Both the position numbers and the translations under genes were made by a program. Of a DNA stretch of 42,300 bases, positions 1 to 7,468 are shown piece after piece (the first letter of the stretch is position 1; each line of letters starts with the position of its first letter). The notes below the pieces were generated by a model, which had not been told where the DNA came from, did no database searches, and was given only the letters and a program-made list of their open reading frames with translations. Origin of the DNA: AC-32 sp035518635 (GTDB lineage: Bacteria; Actinomycetota; Thermoleophilia; Gaiellales; Gaiellaceae); assembly GCA_035518635.1 (NCBI GenBank), contig DATIXI010000066.1, positions 1 through 42,300 of the forward strand, read 5' to 3'.

Positions 1-1491
1 TACACCGGCGGGCGGCCCGACTCCAGCACCTTCGACGGCATCGTGCCGTTCACCAACAACGTTCCCTCCACCGGTTCCTACGATCTGACGAAACCGAATC
101 CCGCCTACTTCGCGCGTGTCGATCAGATGCTTCAGCTCGCGGCGCAAAGCGGCATTCAGCTGCTGCTCGATCCCTGCGAGACCGGCACCTACATTTTGCA
201 GACGTCGTTGATGCGCGACAATGGCACCAATCGCTGCCGCGCTTACGGCCAGTTCCTCGGCAACCGCTACAAAAACGTTCCCAATATCATCTGGATGAGC
301 GGCAATGATTTTCAAACCTGGCGCACTGCCGCCGACGACGCCGTCGTGCGCGCCGTCGCGCTGGGCATTCAGGACACCGATACGAACCACCTGCAAACCA
401 CCGAGCTGGATTATCTCCAGAGCAGTTCGCTCGATGACCCGACGTGGAATTCGATTCTCGGCCTCAACGGGACCTACACGTATTTCCCGACTTACGCGCG
501 GCTCTGGCTGGATTACAACCGCACCAACTTCCTGCCGAATTTTCTCGTCGAGGCGAATTACGAATTCGAAAACCTGCAAGGTCCGGTCACCACCGCGCCG
601 ATTCTTCGCAAGCAGGAATACTGGGCGATGACCAGCGGCGCCGCCGGTCAGATGTACGGCAATGCCTACACCTGGCCGTTTCTCGGTGGGTGGGAAGATC
701 ACCTCGATACGCCGGGCGCGGTCCAGATCAGTTTCCTCAAGGCGTTCTTCGAAGCGCGGGCCTGGTATAATCTCGTTCCCGATACCAATCACACCGTCGT
801 GGTCTCCAATTACGGCGTGTTCTCCGACACCGGCTTCGTCGCCAACAACGATATGCTCACCGCGGCGCGAACGGCCGACGGCAGCCTGGTGGTCATTTAC
901 ACGCCGATCATCCGGACCTTCACCGTGGACATGTCGAAGCTGAGCGGTCCCGCGATCACGCGGTGGTTCGATCCGAGCAGTGAAGTGTTCACCAACATCG
1001 CCGGCTCGCCGTTCACGAACAGCGGATTTCGCAGTTTCACTCCGCCCGGAAACAACAACGACGGCGACGGCGGCTGGGTGCTTGTGCTCGAAACCAACGC
1101 GCCGCCCGATCCGACGCCTCCGCCTCCGCCGCCTCCACCGCCTCCACCGCCTCCACCGCCAACCGGGTTCCCGCACCCACCCCAGCCCCCGCCCTACCAG
1201 GACGGTGGCGGGAAGAAGCCGCACGAGCACCAGCACCGTGACCGGAACCGGTGCGGGAGCAAGCAGCACGGCGGCGGGAGCGAACACGGCCAGGGCAGCA
1301 ACAGCCACGGCCAGCGTGGCGGGCAGCAGCACAGCAGCCAGGGCCAGGGCCAGCAGGGCGGTAGCCAGGGCCAGCAGGGCGGTAGCCAGGGCAGTGGCAG
1401 CCACAACGGCTGGAGCGGCGGGCACGACCGTGGCGGTGACCGTGATCACGGCGGTCACGACTCCGGCGGCGGCAAGCGCCCGAGACGTTAG
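1..1491 (+). CDS. DUF4038-type glycoside-hydrolase-like protein with Pro-rich and Gly/Gln/His-rich tail (5' partial)
   Basis: The frame is open to the left window edge, so the true start is outside; the first internal ATG is at 43. The visible part resembles DUF4038 (apiosidase-like TIM-barrel) proteins followed by their 'putative collagen-binding' beta domain. Seen: RYKNVPNIIWMSGNDF, with the usual catalytic-region Trp/Gly/Asn pattern, FLVEANYEFEN with a candidate acidic residue, and a C-terminal domain holding TRWFDPSS and GGWVLVLE. After about nt 1090 the protein becomes a poly-proline linker and then a roughly 100-residue tail rich in Gly, Gln, Ser, His and Arg. Codon use before nt 1090 is noticeably less GC-rich (AAT, GAA, ATT) than in the rest of the window. 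This suggests transfer or a chimeric join at the Pro repeat. Family assignment is from recognised motifs, without a search; the substrate is unknown. Confidence 0.7.
   Translation, partial: YTGGRPDSSTFDGIVPFTNNVPSTGSYDLTKPNPAYFARVDQMLQLAAQSGIQLLLDPCETGTYILQTSLMRDNGTNRCRAYGQFLGNRYKNVPNIIWMSGNDFQTWRTAADDAVVRAVALGIQDTDTNHLQTTELDYLQSSSLDDPTWNSILGLNGTYTYFPTYARLWLDYNRTNFLPNFLVEANYEFENLQGPVTTAPILRKQEYWAMTSGAAGQMYGNAYTWPFLGGWEDHLDTPGAVQISFLKAFFEARAWYNLVPDTNHTVVVSNYGVFSDTGFVANNDMLTAARTADGSLVVIYTPIIRTFTVDMSKLSGPAITRWFDPSSEVFTNIAGSPFTNSGFRSFTPPGNNNDGDGGWVLVLETNAPPDPTPPPPPPPPPPPPPPPTGFPHPPQPPPYQDGGGKKPHEHQHRDRNRCGSKQHGGGSEHGQGSNSHGQRGGQQHSSQGQGQQGGSQGQQGGSQGSGSHNGWSGGHDRGGDRDHGGHDSGGGKRPRR
1114..1160 (+). 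repeat. Proline-codon microsatellite (CCGCCTCCA-like units)
   Basis: Short tandem CCGCCTCCA/CCGCCTCCG units encode an unbroken proline run in the DUF4038-like gene. The repeat sits where base composition changes from moderate to very high GC. Such arrays are prone to slippage and to assembly joins. Confidence 0.85.
1348..1389 (+). repeat. Two perfect 21-nt tandem copies in the low-complexity tail
   Basis: The 21-nt unit beginning GGCCAGCAGGGCGG occurs at 1348-1368 and again, identical, at 1369-1389. It encodes the peptide unit GQQGGSQ twice. The perfect identity suggests recent slippage. Confidence 0.85.
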
Positions 1492-1500
1492 GCTCCCCTC

Positions 1501-1671
1501 GTGGCGATCTACCGTCGTTTCCGCCGCCCGGGTGCGATCGGCATTGCTCTCACCGCCTGGGAGCTCTGGTGGCGCATTCCCCCGCAGCAACGCAACGCCC
1601 TGCTGAAGCAGGCCGCGCAGATCGGCTCGAAGGTCGCGGCCCAGGTGCGGGCGAAGCGCCGGCCGAGCTAG
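1501..1671 (+). CDS. Small basic hypothetical protein, 56 aa
   Basis: A GTG-started ORF encodes 56 residues. It has a basic N-terminus (YRRFRRPG), one short hydrophobic stretch (AIGIALTAWELWW) and a basic C-terminus (AQVRAKRRPS). It begins 9 nt after the DUF4038-like stop in the same frame and ends 1 nt before the convergent sucA stop, so it fills the gap exactly. No convincing Shine-Dalgarno site is visible. The hydrophobic segment could be a membrane-associated helix. No function is recognised. It might instead be an untranslated 3' region, although the amphipathic composition favours a real peptide. Confidence 0.45.
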   Translation: MAIYRRFRRPGAIGIALTAWELWWRIPPQQRNALLKQAAQIGSKVAAQVRAKRRPS

Positions 1672-1672
1672 C

Positions 1673-4534
1673 TCAGACCGTCAGCGCCTCGCGCAGGATC
1701 CGGTCCTGCTCGCGCACGTGCGCAGTGGGGTAGCCCTCACTCGGGCTCGCCCGCCACGGCCGTCCGACGAAGCCGAGGCTGGCGCCGGTCGGGAGCGCCT
1801 CCTCGAGCCGGTGCCGGATCGCCCGCCACGCGCCCATGTTCTGCGGCTCCTCCTGCGCCCACACGACCTCGTCGAGCCCGGGGTACGAGCGCGTGAGCTC
1901 CGCGGCCGCGGCGACCGGGAACGGGTAGAGCTGCTCGATCCGCCCGATCGCGACCGAGTCGGCCTCGGGGCGCAGCTCGTGCCCGACGAGGTCGAAGTAG
2001 ATCTTCCCCGAGCAGAGGATCAGCCGCCGCACGCGCTCGGGTGACGCCTCGGGATCGGGCAGCACCGGCTGGAAGGAGCGCTCGGCCAGGTCGGCCAGGG
2101 CCGACGACGCGTCCTTCAGCCGCAGCAGCCCCTTCGGCGTCATCACGATCAGCGGGCGAGCGCTCGCCTCGAGCGCCTGGCGGCGGAGCAGGTGGAAGTA
2201 CTGCGCGGCGGTCGTGCAGTTGGCGAGGCGGATGTTCTCCTGGGCGGCGAGCTGCAGGAACCGCTCGAGCCGCGCGCTCGAGTGCTCCGGGCCGTTGCCC
2301 TCGTACCCGTGCGGCAGAAGGAGGGTCAGGCGCGAGGTCTGGCCCCACTTCGAGAGGCCCGACACGATGAACTGGTCGATCGCGATCTGCGCCCCGTTGA
2401 CGAAGTCGCCGAACTGGGCCTCCCAGCAGACGAGCGTCTCGGGCGCCGCGACCGAGTAGCCGTACTCGAAGGCGACGCACGCCGCCTCGGAGAGCGGCGA
2501 GTTGTGCACCTCGAAGGAGGCGGTCGCCTCGCGGAGGTTCTGGACCGGCGTGTAGAACTCCCCGTTCTCCGCGTCGTGCAGGACGAGGTGGCGGTGCGAG
2601 AACGTGCCGCGCTCGGTGTCCTGCCCGGTCAGGCGCACCGGGATGCCCTCGACGAGCAGGCTGGCGAACGCGAGCCCCTCGGCCTGGCCCCAGTCGATCC
2701 CGGCGTCGTCGAGCGCGGTCCGCCGCCGCTCGAGCTGCCTCGCGAGCTTCGGATGGACGGTGAAGCCATCCGGGGCGGCGAGCATCTCCTCGTTGAGCGC
2801 GCGCAGCCGGTTCTCCGCGACCGCCGTCACGATCTCGCCGTCGGGCGAGGCGGGGATGCGGCCCTCGTACGCGACCGCGGGCATCGCCTCGCCGAACGTC
2901 GCCTTGAGCCGTTCGTGGGCCTCCTTAAGCCCGGCCTCGACGTGCTCGACGAAGCCGTCGGCTCCTTCCTTCGTGACGACGCCTTCGTCGATGAGCGACT
3001 CGGCGTACTGCGCGCGCACGCTCGCCTGGCGGTCGATCCGCGCCGCCATCAGGGGTTGCGTGTAGGCGGCCTCGTCCTGCTCGTTGTGCCCGTAGCGGCG
3101 GTAGCCGACGAGGTCGATGACGATGTCGGTCGAGAACCGGCGACGGAACGCCATCGCCAGGCGGACGGCAGCGAGTGCCGCCTCGGCATCGTCCGCGTTG
3201 ACGTGAACGATCGGAATGTCGAAGCCCTTGGCGAGGTCGCTCGAGTAGCGCGTCGAGCGCCCGTCCACCGGGTCGGTCGTGAAGCCGATCTGGTTGTTCG
3301 CGATCAGGTGCAGCGTGCCGCCTGTCGAGTAGCCGGTGAGGTCGGCCAGATTCAGCGTCTCGGCGACGATGCCCTGTGCCGGGAACGAGGCGTCGCCGTG
3401 GATCAGGATCGGCATCGCGACGGCCGAGTCGTGGTAGCCGGCGCGCGACGAGCGGTCGGTCTGCTCCGCCCGCGTGCGGCCTTCGACCACCGGGTCGACC
3501 GCCTCGAGGTGGCTCGGGTTGGAGGCAAGGGTGAGAGTGATCTCCCCGGACGGTGTCTGGGCTAGCCCCTCAGCGCCGAGGTGGTACTTGACGTCGCCGG
3601 TGCCGCCCTCTGGGTCGGCGACGACGGCCTCCAGTGTCCGCTCGCCTTCGAACTCGCGCAGGATCGACTCGTACGGGCGGCCGAGAACGTGCGCGAGCAC
3701 GTTCAGCCGGCCGCGGTGTGCCATCCCGAACACCACCTCGTGGGCGCCCTCCTCGGCCGCGAGCGCGATCGCCGCGTCGAGCATCGGCACCATCGCGTCG
3801 AGGCCCTCGATCGAAAACTGCTTCTGGCCGAGGAACGCGCGCCGGAGGTAGTGCTCGAAGCCCTCGACCTGGGTGAGGCGCTCGAGCAGGCGCCGCTTCT
3901 CCTCGGGCGAGAGCGGCTGCCGGTAGCGGCCCGACTCGATCACGGCGCGCAGCCAGACGCGCTGCTCGTGGTCGGCGATGTGCTCGATCTCGTACGCGCT
4001 CGTGCCGCTGTAGATCTCGCGCAGGCGCGGCAGCACGTCGGCCGCTGTCTCGCCGGGAACGTGGACGCCGAGCAGTGAGGCTGGGATGCGAGCCTGGAGC
4101 TCGGGGGTCAGCGTGGGCTCGAGCCGCTCCGGCTCCAGCGCGGGGTCGCCGATCGGTTCCGAGCCGAGCGGGTCGAGCTGGGCGGCCAGGTGGCCGTGCG
4201 TGCGGATCGCCTGGACGACCGCGACGGCGGCGGCGACACCGGCCAGCACCTCGTCGTCGAGCGCCGGGGCCGGCGGTGAGACCGCCGGTGCGGGAGTTGG
4301 CGGCGGGGCCGGCTCGGGAGTCGGAAGAGGTGCAGGAGCGACGTGGCCGTTGCCCTCCTCGCGCAGCTGCTGGAGGAGGCGAACGAGGCCGGGATGGGTC
4401 GCGACAAGCTCGCTCGAGCCGCTCTCGAACAGCGAGCGCCACTCCGAGGGAACGCCCTCGGGGTTCTCCAGGTACTGCTCGAGCAGAGCCCGCGCGTAGC
4501 CCGCGTTGAGGCCGTCGACGTCCTGCATGCTCAC
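1673..4534 (-). CDS. sucA: 2-oxoglutarate dehydrogenase E1 component (thiamine-diphosphate dependent)
   Basis: This is a 953-residue E1 subunit that decarboxylates 2-oxoglutarate in the TCA cycle and passes the succinyl group to lipoyl-E2. Family motifs, in order: N-terminal NAGYARALLEQYLENP; FGMAHRGRLNVL with the active-site histidine region; GDVKYHLG; NPSHLEAVDPVVEG; the ThDP/metal-binding region GDASFPAQGIVAE...NNQIGFTT; and C-terminal YPFP and EEPQNMGAWR. The N-terminal linker (about residues 65-90) is rich in Pro/Ala. Length matches ordinary E1o and is too short for a mycobacterial-type Kgd with a fused E2 catalytic domain. Two starts are possible: GTG at 4534 or ATG at 4528, with no strong Shine-Dalgarno for either. 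No E2 or E3 gene is adjacent, so the complex is assembled from elsewhere. Confidence 0.96.
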   Translation of the reverse strand: MSMQDVDGLNAGYARALLEQYLENPEGVPSEWRSLFESGSSELVATHPGLVRLLQQLREEGNGHVAPAPLPTPEPAPPPTPAPAVSPPAPALDDEVLAGVAAAVAVVQAIRTHGHLAAQLDPLGSEPIGDPALEPERLEPTLTPELQARIPASLLGVHVPGETAADVLPRLREIYSGTSAYEIEHIADHEQRVWLRAVIESGRYRQPLSPEEKRRLLERLTQVEGFEHYLRRAFLGQKQFSIEGLDAMVPMLDAAIALAAEEGAHEVVFGMAHRGRLNVLAHVLGRPYESILREFEGERTLEAVVADPEGGTGDVKYHLGAEGLAQTPSGEITLTLASNPSHLEAVDPVVEGRTRAEQTDRSSRAGYHDSAVAMPILIHGDASFPAQGIVAETLNLADLTGYSTGGTLHLIANNQIGFTTDPVDGRSTRYSSDLAKGFDIPIVHVNADDAEAALAAVRLAMAFRRRFSTDIVIDLVGYRRYGHNEQDEAAYTQPLMAARIDRQASVRAQYAESLIDEGVVTKEGADGFVEHVEAGLKEAHERLKATFGEAMPAVAYEGRIPASPDGEIVTAVAENRLRALNEEMLAAPDGFTVHPKLARQLERRRTALDDAGIDWGQAEGLAFASLLVEGIPVRLTGQDTERGTFSHRHLVLHDAENGEFYTPVQNLREATASFEVHNSPLSEAACVAFEYGYSVAAPETLVCWEAQFGDFVNGAQIAIDQFIVSGLSKWGQTSRLTLLLPHGYEGNGPEHSSARLERFLQLAAQENIRLANCTTAAQYFHLLRRQALEASARPLIVMTPKGLLRLKDASSALADLAERSFQPVLPDPEASPERVRRLILCSGKIYFDLVGHELRPEADSVAIGRIEQLYPFPVAAAAELTRSYPGLDEVVWAQEEPQNMGAWRAIRHRLEEALPTGASLGFVGRPWRASPSEGYPTAHVREQDRILREALTV

Positions 4535-4574
4535 GGTGTTTGTTGTACCAGCGCGGTTCCCTCTCGAAGAGGCC

Positions 4575-4841
4575 CTAAAAGACCGGGTTGTCGGTGGCGA
4601 CCGCGATCGCCATCCCGACGACGAAGCAAATGCCCCCCACCACGAGCGCGGCAGCAGCGAGGCGGGCGTGCCGCCCGCCCATGGCGGTGGCGATGAGCGC
4701 GAGGGCGAGCGCGAACGGGATCACTCGCACGGGCCGATAGGCGACGCCGATGCAGCTCATGAACAGCGCCAGCGCGGCGAGGAGACCGGCGATCGTCTCG
4801 CTGGGCCGGTCCCGGGTGACCGGCTGGGGCTGGGCGCTCAC
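4575..4841 (-). CDS. Small integral membrane protein, 88 aa
   Basis: The 88-residue product has a polar N-terminus and three predicted hydrophobic helices (about residues 17-35, 40-53 and 60-82) with a short basic loop (GGRHAR). It begins with GTG, and its start overlaps the stop of the upstream gene in a GTGA arrangement, so the two are probably translationally coupled. It lies 40 bp upstream of sucA on the same strand. No family is recognised. The coding call rests on the clean hydrophobic pattern, codon bias and coupling. Confidence 0.65.
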   Translation of the reverse strand: MSAQPQPVTRDRPSETIAGLLAALALFMSCIGVAYRPVRVIPFALALALIATAMGGRHARLAAAALVVGGICFVVGMAIAVATDNPVF

Positions 4842-5083
4842 GAGCCGACGGCCGCCCGGCGTTGGCGCGCGAAGGTGCGAACGGGCGAGCCGTGCGGCCC
4901 GGGGCGCGGCCGGCTCGGGCGCAGCGGCCGCCAGGGCGGACGCGGATCGAGTTCCGAAATCGCCGGCAGTAGCGCCGGCTCGGGCGGGTCGGGCTCAGCC
5001 TTCACGGCCCAGTAGACGACGAGGCCGAGGTATGCGATCGGGATCTTCAGGATCACCATCATGAAGATGAACTCCCAGACCAT
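4838..5083 (-). CDS. Small membrane protein with basic Pro/Arg-rich tail, 81 aa
   Basis: An ATG-started 81-residue protein has one long N-terminal hydrophobic segment (WEFIFMMVILKIPIAYLGLV, then a Tyr-Trp-Ala-containing end). The rest is a Pro/Arg-rich, probably cytoplasmic tail. The stop overlaps the GTG of the next membrane protein by 4 nt (GTGA), indicating a two-gene unit upstream of sucA. The N-terminal helix looks conserved in style, while the tail is low complexity. Function unknown. Confidence 0.6.
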   Translation of the reverse strand: MVWEFIFMMVILKIPIAYLGLVVYWAVKAEPDPPEPALLPAISELDPRPPWRPLRPSRPRPGPHGSPVRTFARQRRAAVGS

Positions 5084-5158
5084 CTGCGCAGTGTACGGAA
5101 CTCCCGCGCCGGCATGGCGAGGGCTCGCCCCGCCAGCGCCCCTCGCTCTACGATCCCG

Positions 5159-5287
5159 CTAGCCCATCCCGACGCCGGTCGAGCCGGAGCCGCACCCGGC
5201 GACGACCAGGAGGACCCACAGGACAAGGGCGACGACCACCACGAGCGCGGCCACGCCCAACCACTTAAGCCCCGTATGCAGACGCAC
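5159..5287 (-). CDS. Putative 42-aa lipoprotein / single-pass membrane peptide
   Basis: This is a short ORF starting GTG-CGT-CTG at 5287, with GGAGG five nt upstream; GTG at 5290 is an alternative. The product has a basic start (MRLHTGLKW), a strongly hydrophobic core (GVAALVVVVALVLWVLL) and then VVAGC, followed by a Gly/Ser-rich end. VAGC fits a lipobox ([LVI][ASTVI][GAS]C), so a tiny lipoprotein or a membrane anchor is plausible. The start lies inside the last codons of the upstream secreted-protein gene in another frame (23-nt overlap), which suggests coupled translation. Function unknown. Confidence 0.5.
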   Translation of the reverse strand: MRLHTGLKWLGVAALVVVVALVLWVLLVVAGCGSGSTGVGMG

Positions 5288-5849
5288 CACTCCCTCCGTC
5301 ACCGTGGACCCAGACGTCCACGAAGGGGTACTTGTAGGTGCAGATCAACTGCGGGACGCAGGCGTGGAACTCCCCTTGCGACCATGCCTCCGTCGAGTAG
5401 GTGCCGACGCCCCGCCCGCTGCAGTGCTCGTACACGCAGTTGCTGCCGATGTTGCCTCCGAACCCCCAGCCGAAGTGCGTGTCGGAGGGCCAGCGGTCGC
5501 GCCAGAAGTACGTGATCACGCCACCCTTCCAGCACCAGCGAACCTGCTCGTTGTAGCGGAACACGATGAGATAGAAGAGGTTCCGGCGAGTGGCCCTCGC
5601 CCACCGCGTCCGGCACGTTCCCTTCCCGGCACCGCCGTAGGCGTCGAACGACTCGGTCTCGGTCCCGCTCTCGTAGTCGCCCGTCCCGCAGTCGATGTTC
5701 GGGTCGATGCAGGTGTCGGCCGGGTCCGGGATCCGCTGCGGGTCGTCCGCCCGAGCGGCGCCTGGCAGCAGGACGAGCAGCGCCGCCGCCAGCCCTCCGG
5801 CGATGAGAACCCCGATCGCCGCCACGAGCGATCTGTTCGTTGTCTCCAA
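5265..5849 (-). CDS. Secreted Cys/Trp-rich protein of unknown function, 194 aa
   Basis: The frame is open much further upstream (to 6812), but that part is antisense to hyuB. The start is placed at TTG 5849 because GGGAGG precedes it by six nt and a complete signal peptide follows: basic METTNRS, a hydrophobic core (VAAIGVLIAGGLAAALLVLL) and an AxA-type site (GAARA/DD). The mature protein has several cysteines (TCIDPNIDC, VRWCW, NCVYEHC, HACVPQLIC) and many aromatic residues, which suggests a disulfide-stabilised extracellular fold. The small lipoprotein-like ORF follows with an overlap. No family is recognised. Confidence 0.75.
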   Translation of the reverse strand: METTNRSLVAAIGVLIAGGLAAALLVLLPGAARADDPQRIPDPADTCIDPNIDCGTGDYESGTETESFDAYGGAGKGTCRTRWARATRRNLFYLIVFRYNEQVRWCWKGGVITYFWRDRWPSDTHFGWGFGGNIGSNCVYEHCSGRGVGTYSTEAWSQGEFHACVPQLICTYKYPFVDVWVHGDGGSGASAYGA

Positions 5850-5971
5850 TGTCCACCTCCCGTCGATTCCTGTCGACGGTAGGCGTGGCCTGCGCACACG
5901 TGTGAAACGCAAACGTGTCGGAAGTGGAACATCTCGCCAGGAAGGGTCATAGCGCGCCGGCCCCCTTCTGC

Positions 5972-7468
5972 CTAGTGGCCGTTCGGGACCGGTCCGAAAC
6001 CGCCGCCGCCCGGCGTCTCGACCCGGACGACGTCGCCCGCCGAGAGGTCCCGGGTCACCTTCGCCGGAAGCTCCCCTCCGTTCAGGAGGTTGCGGCCGGG
6101 AGCACCCGGCTCGCCGCCGCGCACGCCCTGCGGCGACCGCTTGCGGCGCTCGCCGACCAGCGAGAGCCGGCAGGCGTCCAGCACGCGGAGCTCCCGGACC
6201 ACCCCGTCGCCGCCACGGTGACGGCCCAGGCCGCCGGAGCCCGGCCGCAGCTCGTGCCGCTCGACCCGGAGCGGGTACCCGAGCTCGAGCGCCTCGGCCG
6301 GCGTCGAGAGGGTGTTCGACATCGCAACGTGGACGCCCGACGGGCCGTCTGCATCCGGGCAGGCGCCCTGGCCGCCTCCAACGGTCTCGTAGTAGGTGAA
6401 GCGGTCGTTGCCCAGCGTGAGGTTGTTCATCGTCCCCTGCCCCTGGGCAGGCACCTCGACCGCGCGGCCGAACGCGGCGAAGACGACGTCGACGATGCGG
6501 CTGGAAGTCTCGACGTTGCCGGCCGCGACGGCCGCCGGAGGAAGCGCGTTCACGAGACAGCCCTCCGGCGCGCGTACGTGAACCGGCGCGAAGGCCCCGC
6601 CCGAGGCGGGAACATCCGGGTCGGTCAGGCACCGGACCACGAAGTAGCAGGCCGAGCGCGTGACCGCGAGCGGGCAGTTGAGGTTGCCGTCGTGCTGCGG
6701 CGCGGTACCCGCGAAGTCGATCGTGAGCTCCTCGCCGGAGACCGTCACCGCGGCCCGAAGCGGGAGCTCGGAGCCCTCCGCCGCCTCGAGCGCATCGCGT
6801 GCCTCGAAGCAACCGTCGGGCAGGCGGGCGATCCCTCCGCGCACGCGCCGCTCCGAGTACGCGTGAAGCTCGTCCATCGCGGCCTCGACCCGCGCCTTTC
6901 CGCGCCGGCCGCAGAGCTCGTCGAACCTGGCCGCCGCGAGCCTGTGCGCGGCCAGCTGGGCACGCAGGTCGCCGCGTCGCTCGTCGGGGTTGCGCATCCG
7001 TGCGACGAGCGCGCCCAGAACGGCGTCGTCGAGCCGGGTGGGCGGGATCACAACGCCTTCCTCCTCGAGCGTTCTCGACTCGGCCGGCAGGCTGCCCGGC
7101 TCGACCGCCCCGACGTCTGCGTGGTGGGCTCGAGTTACCGCGAAGCCCACGCGCGTCCTCGTCACGACCGTGATGTCGGGCAGGTGCGTCCCGCCCGCGA
7201 ACGGGTCGTTGAGAATGAACACGTCGTCCGGGGCGGGGTCGTGGGCGCGGACGGCGGCGACGGCATCCGGCATCGCCCCGAGATGGACCGGGATGTGCTC
7301 GGCCTGGGCGATCATGCGACCGCGGCGGTCGAACACCGCGGTCGAGCAGTCGCGCCGCTCCTTGATGTTCGCCGAGAACGCCGAGCGCACGAGCACCGCG
7401 CCCATCTCGTCCGCGATCGAGCGCAGAGAGGCGCCGATCAGCTGGAGCTCAAGTTCCACTCTCGGCAC
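5972..7468 (-). CDS. hyuB: Hydantoinase B / oxoprolinase family protein
   Basis: This 498-residue HyuB-type subunit acts with HyuA in ATP-dependent ring opening of hydantoin, 5-oxoproline or related cyclic amides. Typical motifs: IGASLRSIADEMGAVLVRSAFS near the N-terminus, STAVFDRRGRMIAQAEHIPVHLG, FILNDPFAGGTHLPDITVV, the HHADVG motif, and C-terminal GSGGLGRHRGGDGVVRE and TPGGGGFG. Length is at the short end of the family. The start is GTG at 7468 (a second GTG is at 7459). It overlaps the end of hyuA by 20 nt, so the pair is one operon. The true substrate cannot be read from sequence. Confidence 0.92.
   Translation of the reverse strand: MPRVELELQLIGASLRSIADEMGAVLVRSAFSANIKERRDCSTAVFDRRGRMIAQAEHIPVHLGAMPDAVAAVRAHDPAPDDVFILNDPFAGGTHLPDITVVTRTRVGFAVTRAHHADVGAVEPGSLPAESRTLEEEGVVIPPTRLDDAVLGALVARMRNPDERRGDLRAQLAAHRLAAARFDELCGRRGKARVEAAMDELHAYSERRVRGGIARLPDGCFEARDALEAAEGSELPLRAAVTVSGEELTIDFAGTAPQHDGNLNCPLAVTRSACYFVVRCLTDPDVPASGGAFAPVHVRAPEGCLVNALPPAAVAAGNVETSSRIVDVVFAAFGRAVEVPAQGQGTMNNLTLGNDRFTYYETVGGGQGACPDADGPSGVHVAMSNTLSTPAEALELGYPLRVERHELRPGSGGLGRHRGGDGVVRELRVLDACRLSLVGERRKRSPQGVRGGEPGAPGRNLLNGGELPAKVTRDLSAGDVVRVETPGGGGFGPVPNGH

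Noticed and set aside
2192..3565. 457-residue plus-strand frame over sucA
   Set aside because: Antisense shadow of a well-conserved enzyme; Arg/Glu/Val bias typical of such frames.
5850..6812. 515-residue minus-strand reading frame joined to the secreted protein
   Set aside because: Its first 321 codons lie over hyuB in another frame and are Arg/Gly/Ala-rich shadow sequence; the TTG with signal peptide at 5849 is the real start.
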